A stretch of 11,747 bases of DNA, taken from an uncultured Caldilinea sp. GTDB taxonomy: Bacteria > Chloroflexota > Anaerolineae > Caldilineales > Caldilineaceae. Positions 1 through 11,747 of the stretch are shown here, piece by piece (the stretch's first letter is position 1; each line of letters starts with the position of its first letter). The position numbers and the translations under genes were made by a program. The notes beneath the pieces were generated by a model. The model saw only the letters and a program-made list of their open reading frames with translations. It was not told the DNA's origin and searched no databases. Where the stretch lies: contig CALFWA010000208.1 in NCBI GenBank assembly GCA_937928035.1, positions 1 through 11,747 of the forward strand, given 5' to 3'.

Positions 1-1493
<1,493 letters not shown>

Positions 1494-1559
1494 AGCGCTT
1501 TCTCCTGCTTTGACTGTAGCCTGACAAGATTGCGGGCGAGTGAATCGCCACACAGAGAA

Positions 1560-1618
1560 TATGCGCAAACTTTATCACAGACCATGTGCAAAAGTCGTTG
1601 CGCACATAAAACATGTGA
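1560..1618. promoter_or_regulatory. Repeat-rich control region upstream of the DUF1800 gene
   Basis: The 157-base gap between the PIG-L stop and the DUF1800 start is more AT-rich than the genes. It carries related half-sites: TATGCGCAA (1560-1568), ATGTGCA (1584-1590), TTGCGCACATA (1598-1608) and ACATGTGA (1611-1618). The first and third form an imperfect inverted repeat. CACAT (1603-1607) and ATGTG (1613-1617) form a perfect short one with a 5-base spacer. Such clustered symmetric sites would fit a regulator-binding region for the leftward DUF1800 gene. No convincing -35/-10 pair was found, so this is a weak call. Confidence 0.3.
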
Positions 1619-1650
1619 CCTACGCAATCCATGCGTTTGAGCGACGCCTT

Positions 1651-2430
1651 TCACCCCTGGCGTTTGTGCCAGAGTCGCTCTCCTCCCACCAACGCTGCAT
1701 AGCCCCTCACCTGGCGTTCCAGGTCGGCGCGATCGGTGAAGAAGGTGCTCAGTTGCGAGCGGAACGCCAGGATCGCCTCGATCTTTGCTGCGAGGTCGAT
1801 CTCTGTGAGCGAGACGACGATCGGCGTCCACTGTGTTGGCGCCGCGTCGAGCACCGCAGAGAGCTTGCCCGGCTGTTGCGCGTAGGGGTAGTCTTCGTAG
1901 AAGGAGAGCGCAGCGCCGAAGGCGCGTTGCGCCGCCTCCGTCACCAGCAGATGATCGACGTGGTGGCCGACCGTCAAAGGCGCATAACAGCGCCCGTGCG
2001 CAGGCAGCATCTTTAGCCAGGCGACGATTTGCTCCACCAACGGCTGTTCAGCCGGATGCACATCGCCGAAAATGTCATTGTCCGAGACATAGAGGGGTCG
2101 GCCGTCGACAGGGTGGAGGCGATAGATGCAGTCGGGCAGCGGCCAGTGCAAGAAGTCGGCGCCCAGGATGGCGCAGGCGGCGACGTCTTCACTGCGGCGT
2201 TGGGCGGCGGCGTCGCGCCCCAGCGCCCAGCGTGCGTGCAGGCTGCGGATGTACTCGTTTTCCACGTCCTGCTGAGGATCGCCCGCCATGACGGTGACGA
2301 TCAAGACGCGCTGGCCGCCGCGCGTGCGTTGTGCAATCTGTCCGCCACAGGAGAGGGCAGCGTCGTCGAGATGCGGCGAAAGGTAGACGGCGTCGTAGTA
2401 GTCGGCGAGTTCGGTCATGGCTGCTTGCAT
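1651..2430 (-). CDS. PIG-L / LmbE-family (MshB-like) zinc N-deacetylase
   Basis: This 259-residue protein carries the PIG-L signature PHLDDAALSCGG at residues 19-30. In this family that segment supplies the zinc ligands (His20, Asp23) and the general base (Asp22). The second metal-binding element is HHVDH (156-160). Family members remove the acetyl group from N-acetylglucosaminyl or related amide substrates: MshB in mycothiol synthesis, BshB in bacillithiol, PIG-L in GPI anchors. No signal peptide is seen, so the protein is probably cytoplasmic. The start is uncertain: ATG at 2430 or an in-frame ATG at 2418, neither with a clear ribosome binding site. It is divergent from an MshA-like glycosyltransferase, the partner type used by MshB and BshB. 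The substrate is not determined by sequence; PIG-L paralogues are numerous in Chloroflexota. Confidence 0.9.
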   Translation of the reverse strand: MQAAMTELADYYDAVYLSPHLDDAALSCGGQIAQRTRGGQRVLIVTVMAGDPQQDVENEYIRSLHARWALGRDAAAQRRSEDVAACAILGADFLHWPLPDCIYRLHPVDGRPLYVSDNDIFGDVHPAEQPLVEQIVAWLKMLPAHGRCYAPLTVGHHVDHLLVTEAAQRAFGAALSFYEDYPYAQQPGKLSAVLDAAPTQWTPIVVSLTEIDLAAKIEAILAFRSQLSTFFTDRADLERQVRGYAALVGGERLWHKRQG

Positions 2431-2464
2431 CGATGAAATTACAGAGAATCCAACGTTTTGTCTC

Positions 2465-2470
2465 TACAAT
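2465..2470 (+). promoter_or_regulatory. Candidate -10 element in the divergent intergenic region
   Basis: The gap between the divergent PIG-L and glycosyltransferase starts (2431-2533) is clearly AT-rich against GC-rich neighbours, as expected of a two-way promoter region. TACAAT at 2465-2470 is the best rightward -10 match, about 64 bases before the chosen ATG. No good -35 lies at the standard distance (TTACAG is about 20 bases away). No leftward promoter could be picked with confidence. Confidence 0.3.
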
Positions 2471-2533
2471 ATCTTTACAACAAAGGTCAAATTATCGAGC
2501 AAGGCTTTTATCCTGCAAAGAAAAAACGTCACG

Positions 2534-3828
<1,295 letters not shown>

Positions 3829-3832
<4 letters not shown>

Positions 3833-4440
3833 CGGCCCGGAATGACGCCATGCGCAGCCAACGCTGCGGCGACGTCCAGATCAGGCGTATAGTGAATGGC
3901 GACCATGCCCACCGCCTGGGCGCCTTCGACGTTATGCACAAAATCGTCGATAAAAATCGCCTCCGCCGGTCGCCGTCTCAGGCGCTCCAGCGTGCGCAGA
4001 AAGATCTCCGGCGCCGGCTTCATCACTCCTTCATAGGCGGAGCCGACGATCAGGTCGAAGGCCTCCGCCATTGGATAAACTTCGGTAAGCGTTGGCAGCA
4101 GGTCGTCCATGGCGTTGGAGATGATCGCCGTTTGATAGGACGGACGCAACGACCGCACCAGCGCCAACAGGGACATATTCAGGCGATCGCCGCTCCAGAA
4201 CTGACGGCGAAACGCAGCGATGCCGGCGTCGTCGAGGTGAAGACGCTCCTGAACCCAGCGCCACAATTGCTGCGCCGTAATCTCGCCGCGCTGCGCCTTT
4301 TGCCCCATCTCGCTGTTGTACACCAGAAATTCGGCTTCTCCGGGTTGCAAGCCAAGTTTCGCCTCCAGCGCCCGGCGCGGGGCAGGGTCTTCGGTGCGCA
4401 CCAACACGCCGCCGACATCGAAAATTACAGCTTTGATCAT
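3829..4440 (-). CDS. HAD-superfamily hydrolase, YihX-like sugar-phosphatase type
   Basis: The start at 4440 (MIKAVIFDVGGVL) is supported by AAAGGA (complement of 4450-4455) 9 bases upstream and by the first beta strand of the HAD fold beginning at residue 3. The protein has 203 residues. HAD motifs: nucleophile Asp8 in FDVGG, Ser108 in IISNA, Lys141 in MKPAPEIF, and Asp165/Asp166 in FIDDFVHNVEGA. The second Asp of the usual DxD is Gly10, as in the FDxGxV group of HAD-IA proteins that includes E. coli YihX (glucose-1-phosphate phosphatase). A small helical cap lies between residues 15 and 85. A phosphomonoesterase acting on a small phosphorylated metabolite, perhaps a sugar phosphate, is the likely role. 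The gene converges on the glycosyltransferase with a 3-base stop-codon overlap and is divergent from the sugar importer. Confidence 0.88.
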
Positions 4441-4465
4441 CCCCCGAAATCCTTTCAAAAAGTAT

Positions 4466-4494
4466 TTGCCGCTCCCTCTTGACCGTGCTATGAT
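4466..4494 (+). promoter_or_regulatory. Sigma-70-type promoter of the sugar ABC operon
   Basis: TTGCCG (4466-4471) and TATGAT (4489-4494) are separated by exactly 17 bases. TG at 4486-4487 makes an extended -10. It lies about 95 bases upstream of the lipoprotein start, leaving room for a regulated leader. Predicted from sequence only. Confidence 0.6.
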
Positions 4495-4513
4495 CGAGCT
4501 TGATCTCGCCTTC

Positions 4514-4536
4514 GCAATGGTCTCGAAACCCATTGC
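4514..4536. promoter_or_regulatory. Inverted repeat, candidate operator of the sugar importer
   Basis: GCAATGG (4514-4520) and CCATTGC (4530-4536) form a perfect 7+7 inverted repeat with a 9-base spacer. It begins about 20 bases after the -10 element, i.e. just downstream of the expected transcript start, a usual place for a repressor of the LacI or similar type in sugar operons. No regulator gene is in the window. It could alternatively act as a leader hairpin. Confidence 0.45.
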
Positions 4537-4589
4537 AACCTCAGAATCTAACACAAAAACCGATGGATTGAGCGAAGGAGGAGTGCCTT

Positions 4590-5918
4590 ATGCAGCTCAA
4601 AGGGAAAATAGGGATTGGCCTGATTTTGCTTGTGTTTGCAGTTTCATTATCGGCCTGCGCAGGCGTCGCTCCACAGGCGGCCGCCCCAGGCGCGCCCGCC
4701 GCCGGAGAAGCCGTGACCATCACGTGGGCCTTCTGGGGCAGCCCGGAGGAGAAAGCCTCGCATGAGCGCGTCGCCGCCGCCTTCATGAAAGAGCACCCTG
4801 AGATCAAGATCGATATCTGGCATCAGCCTTGGAACGACTATTTCACCAAGATTCAGGCGCTGTGGGCCAGCGGCGATCCGAAGGTGATCCCGGACGTCGC
4901 CTTCCTATGGCCGACCCCGCGCTACGCCGCCGAGGGCGTGCTGGAAAACCTCGATCCTTACATCGAGGCGTCCGGCTATGATCTGAACGACTACTGGCCG
5001 GGGCTGCTCGAGTCGGCCAAATATCAGGGCAGCGTCTATGGGCTGCCGCGCGACATCGAAGTCAACATCATCTACTACAACAAGGACATGTTCGACGCCG
5101 CCGGCGTCCCCTATCCCAGCGAGGATTGGACGTGGGACGACTTTCTGGCTGCGGCGGAGAAACTGACGCAGAAGGACGCCAACGGCATGACGACCGTCTA
5201 TGCGCTGGCGGCGGAGGGCGGCAAGTGGCCCAAATGGGTCAACCAGAACGGCGGCGCCATCTTCGACGATTATGTGAACCCCTCCAAATGTCTGTTAACC
5301 GAGCCGGCGTCCGTGGGAGGCATCCAATTCTTCGCCGATCTGATGAACAACGGCTACGCCATGCGCCCGGCCGATCTGAATCAGGCGGGCGGCGATGCGG
5401 CGGTCTTCATGAGCAGCCAGGCGGCAATGATCTTGCAGAACACCAGCCGCGTCTCTGCCTTTAACGCAGCAGGGATGAACTACGACGTGGCGCCGGCGCC
5501 CATCCCCGCAGGCGGCAAGCGTTGGAACGGCGCTGGCGGCGCGGCCTGGGTCATGAGCAGCGCCAGCGACAACAAGGATGCAGCGTGGACCTTCATCCGC
5601 TGGCTGCAGAGCGACGGCGGCGGTCAGACCATTTACACGCAGGCCGGCGAGATCTTCCCGGCGTTGCAGTCGGTGGCCAATTCTCCGGCGTTCATGACCG
5701 ACCAACCGCCCGCCAACAAGCAGGCGATCATCATCGAGGCCGGCGCCTCGGACGTGGGTGGCTTTGGCTACTTCCCGGAGTGGGGCGAGCTGAGCGGCTC
5801 GATCATCGGCCCCGGCCTCGACCTCATCTGGGCCGGCGAAGTCGACGTCGAGACCGGCCTGACCAACATCTGCGCTCAGGTCGATCAATTCCTGGCCGAG
5901 CGAGGATATCCGAAATAA
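4590..5918 (+). CDS. CUT1 sugar ABC transporter, substrate-binding lipoprotein
   Basis: ATG 4590 is fixed by AAGGAGG (4575-4581), 8 bases upstream. The 442-residue product opens with a signal peptide (KGK, hydrophobic 8-19) and a lipobox LSAC with the lipid-modified Cys23, followed by an Ala/Pro-rich tether (25-41). The mature part starts with VTITWAFWGSPEEKASHERVAAAF, typical of family-1 extracellular solute-binding proteins. Further family features are PDVAFLWPTPRYAAEGVLENLDPYI (101-125), YGLPRDIEVNIIYYNKDMF (150-168) and WTWDDFLAAAEKL (180-192). Many Trp/Tyr residues suit carbohydrate stacking. Cys234 and Cys428 are the only other cysteines and might pair. It captures a sugar or oligosaccharide outside the cell and delivers it to the two permeases downstream. 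The exact substrate cannot be read from sequence. Confidence 0.95.
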   Translation: MQLKGKIGIGLILLVFAVSLSACAGVAPQAAAPGAPAAGEAVTITWAFWGSPEEKASHERVAAAFMKEHPEIKIDIWHQPWNDYFTKIQALWASGDPKVIPDVAFLWPTPRYAAEGVLENLDPYIEASGYDLNDYWPGLLESAKYQGSVYGLPRDIEVNIIYYNKDMFDAAGVPYPSEDWTWDDFLAAAEKLTQKDANGMTTVYALAAEGGKWPKWVNQNGGAIFDDYVNPSKCLLTEPASVGGIQFFADLMNNGYAMRPADLNQAGGDAAVFMSSQAAMILQNTSRVSAFNAAGMNYDVAPAPIPAGGKRWNGAGGAAWVMSSASDNKDAAWTFIRWLQSDGGGQTIYTQAGEIFPALQSVANSPAFMTDQPPANKQAIIIEAGASDVGGFGYFPEWGELSGSIIGPGLDLIWAGEVDVETGLTNICAQVDQFLAERGYPK

Positions 5919-5950
5919 ATCAAAGGAGAAGCGCCCGAGCGGCTGAGAAA

Positions 5951-5989
5951 GAAGAGAGCGAGCTTTGCCTGAAAGAGCCCGCTCTCTTC
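5951..5989 (+). terminator. Intercistronic hairpin after the binding-protein gene
   Basis: GAAGAGAGCG (5951-5960) and CGCTCTCTTC (5980-5989) form a perfect 10-bp stem. Inside it CTTT (5963-5966) can pair with AAAG (5972-5975). The 3' side continues into a pyrimidine-rich tract with TTTT (5994-5997). The position, 32 bases after the lipoprotein stop and before the permease genes, fits a partial terminator or mRNA-stabilising hairpin that raises binding-protein levels above permease levels, a known pattern in sugar ABC operons. The function here is inferred. Confidence 0.5.
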
Positions 5990-6010
5990 TCCCTTTTCAT
6001 CCCTTTCTCA

Positions 6011-6081
6011 TGCTCTCGTGCTCTCATGCTCTTGTGTCTCATGTGCTCGTGCTCTCACACTCTCAAGCTCTTTATCTCTAC
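6011..6081 (+). repeat. Degenerate 8-bp tandem repeat (TGCTCTCR units)
   Basis: Nine consecutive units can be read: TGCTCTCG, TGCTCTCA, TGCTCTTG, TGTCTCA (one base short), TGTGCTCG, TGCTCTCA, CACTCTCA, AGCTCTTT and ATCTCTAC, becoming more divergent rightward. The tract is strongly pyrimidine-skewed on this strand and lies directly before the first permease gene. The frame across it is open, but the encoded extension looks nothing like a permease N-terminus, so it is treated as non-coding. Confidence 0.6.
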
Positions 6082-6096
6082 GCGCCACCGATTGCC

Positions 6097-7023
<927 letters not shown>

Positions 7024-7026
7024 GAT

Positions 7027-7884
<858 letters not shown>

Positions 7885-7967
7885 AGGCTTCCAGAGAAAG
7901 CGCGCAACCCTGGCTTCGGCTCATGCGCCAATGCTCCGCTGGGGACGAGACATTTATGTGCTTTCGC

Positions 7968-7999
<32 letters not shown>

Positions 8000-8051
8000 A
8001 GGTGCAGACGGCTTCTGAAGTGCGCCCGGGTTTCTTGAAGGAGATGACGTC

Positions 8052-8593
8052 ATGGCAGAGCCTGTCATGCAGGAAGCCGAGGAGCTTCATAGCCCGTGAA
8101 CAATCTCTTTCCCGAGCGCCAGATGCGCTTGCTCGTCGATTCACTTTACGCCTCCTGGCGAGAGCCGGGCGAGGGACGTCCGTTTGTGGCGATGGCCAAC
8201 AAAGAAGGGAAGGCATTGAGCGACAAACTGCTCGACTGCGCTCGCATCGGCGTCGCCTACTATATCGTCTATGATCCGAGGACGCTAATCGGCGAGCGTC
8301 CGCTGCGCGTCTTCGCCCGGCAAGGGCTGCGCTACACCGAGATGGACGCTCTGTGGCTCGATCAAGTTGGGCTAGGGTTGACGCTGTGGGAAGGCGAATA
8401 TGAAGGCATGAGGCAAATGTGGCTGCATTGGTGCGACGCAGATGGGAACCTTCTGTTCACCGGCCAGGAAGCGGCGGCCGAGAAAGAGCGACAGCTTCTC
8501 GCCGAGAGAGCACGCGCCGAGCAGGAGAGACAGCGCGCAGCTGCGCTGGCGGCGAAGCTCGCTGCGCTGGGCATCGATTCGGAGGCGGAGTAG
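8052..8593 (+). pseudogene. Uma2 (DUF820) family gene, frame-broken and internally deleted
   Basis: AAGGAG (8038-8043) is 8 bases before ATG 8052, which opens MAEPVMQEAEELHSP and then hits TGA at 8097. Adding one base in the CCC run at 8093-8095 would read on into NNLFPERQMRLLVDSLYASW, which is Uma2-like. The second frame can also start at GTG 8096 (GTGA overlap), giving 165 residues. From 8198 the sequence passes directly from RPFVAMAN into KEGKALSDKLLDCARIGVAYYIVYDP. From memory of the family, about 60-70 residues with the PD and E-x-(V/K) catalytic motifs should lie between these, so the nuclease core is missing in frame. The end (WLDQVGLGLTLWEGEYEG, CDADGNLLFTGQEAAAEKERQ, then a Glu/Ala/Arg-rich coiled coil) is typical. 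Uma2 proteins are PD-(D/E)XK-fold nuclease homologues of unclear function. This copy is probably catalytically dead. Confidence 0.75.
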
Positions 8594-8599
8594 TTCGCG

Positions 8600-9202
<603 letters not shown>

Positions 9203-9220
9203 AAGTGACTCGTGCGAATG

Positions 9221-9265
9221 TGTGGCGTGTTCCGTGACGCACCACGGAATACGAAACACACCACA
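9221..9265. repeat. Hairpin-forming inverted repeat between HAS-like gene and herA
   Basis: CGTGTTCCGTG (9226-9236) and CACGGAATACG (9243-9253) pair over 11 positions (10 Watson-Crick plus one G-T) around a 6-base loop. TGTGG (9221-9225) and CCACA (9261-9265) can extend the structure with a 7-base bulge. It fills the short gap before herA. It could be a REP-like dispersed element or an mRNA structure affecting herA expression. Confidence 0.5.
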
Positions 9266-9284
9266 GGGTTGTGATGGACGTCCC

Positions 9285-10964
<1,680 letters not shown>

Positions 10965-11006
10965 TGTAGACCTAGTGCAGACGTCGTTCGTTTTTCTGAA
11001 AATATC

Positions 11007-11052
11007 ACCAAACAGTCAAGGGGAGGGCATGCCCTCCCCTTGACTGTTTGGT
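11007..11052. terminator. Perfect 46-bp palindrome between convergent genes
   Basis: Positions 11007-11029 are the exact reverse complement of 11030-11052: 23-bp arms with no unpaired centre (centre GGGCA|TGCCC). It lies 42 bases after the herA stop and 55 bases before the stop of the convergent secreted-protein gene, so a bidirectional terminator is the natural reading. A short T-rich tract follows only on the leftward side (TATTTTC, complement of about 10998-11004). The DNA could also extrude as a cruciform. Confidence 0.75.
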
Positions 11053-11107
11053 TCATCGATCCTTGCGTCCCGATCTCGTTCCTCTCGGCCGCAAGCCGCC
11101 TTAAACT

Positions 11108-11747
<640 letters not shown>

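Noticed and set aside
1644..1663. Small inverted repeat ACGCC-N10-GGCGT at the PIG-L stop
   Set aside because: A 5-bp stem with no T-tract partly inside the coding sequence is expected by chance in GC-rich DNA, so it is not called a terminator.
5965..6096. Extended N-terminus of the first permease from TTG 5965
   Set aside because: The added residues are a translation of the hairpin and the 8-bp repeat, absent from the permease family. ATG 6097 gives a normal-length protein.

Overview
The window is GC-rich bacterial DNA that most resembles Chloroflexota, probably a Caldilinea-like member. This assignment is inferred from gene content, not from a marker gene. The clues are a secreted protein with a Thr-Pro linker and a C-terminal ...YLPSIRR tail, a Uma2-family gene, a HAS-barrel/HerA pair, a CUT1 sugar importer without its own ATPase, and a Tat-exported DUF1800 protein. 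No rRNA, tRNA, CRISPR array, transposase or phage gene was seen. No gene-free stretch exceeds about 180 bases.

Left part (1-4440). A DUF1800 protein with a twin-arginine signal runs leftward and leaves the window at position 1. Upstream of it, also leftward, is a PIG-L (LmbE/MshB-like) deacetylase. Divergent from that, across a 103-base AT-rich gap, is an MshA-like GT4 glycosyltransferase. A HAD-family phosphatase-like gene converges on the glycosyltransferase, and their stop codons overlap inside the loop of a small hairpin. Glycosyltransferase, N-deacetylase and phosphatase are the first three activities of a mycothiol-type pathway, but one expected inositol-phosphate-binding residue appears to be absent.

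Middle part (4441-7884). A rightward CUT1 sugar ABC importer operon encodes a lipoprotein binding protein and two permeases. It is preceded by a strong sigma-70-like promoter with an extended -10 and a 7+7 inverted repeat just downstream (candidate operator). Between the binding protein and the first permease lie a 10-bp-stem hairpin and a degenerate 8-bp tandem repeat of about 71 bases.

Right part (7885-10964). A good promoter leads into a damaged Uma2-family gene (one frame break plus an internal in-frame deletion that removes the nuclease core). It is followed by a 200-residue HAS-barrel-like protein and a HerA-type hexameric ATPase. The HAS-like protein shares a motif series with the N-terminal domain of the HerA protein, so the two look like paralogous partners. 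A hairpin-forming inverted repeat separates them. No NurA nuclease gene is visible.

Right edge (10965-11747). A perfect 46-bp palindrome lies between HerA and a convergent leftward gene. That gene encodes the C-terminal part of a secreted protein: Thr-Pro linker, two tandem beta-rich repeats of about 75 residues, and the YLPSIRR tail. It enters from beyond the right edge.
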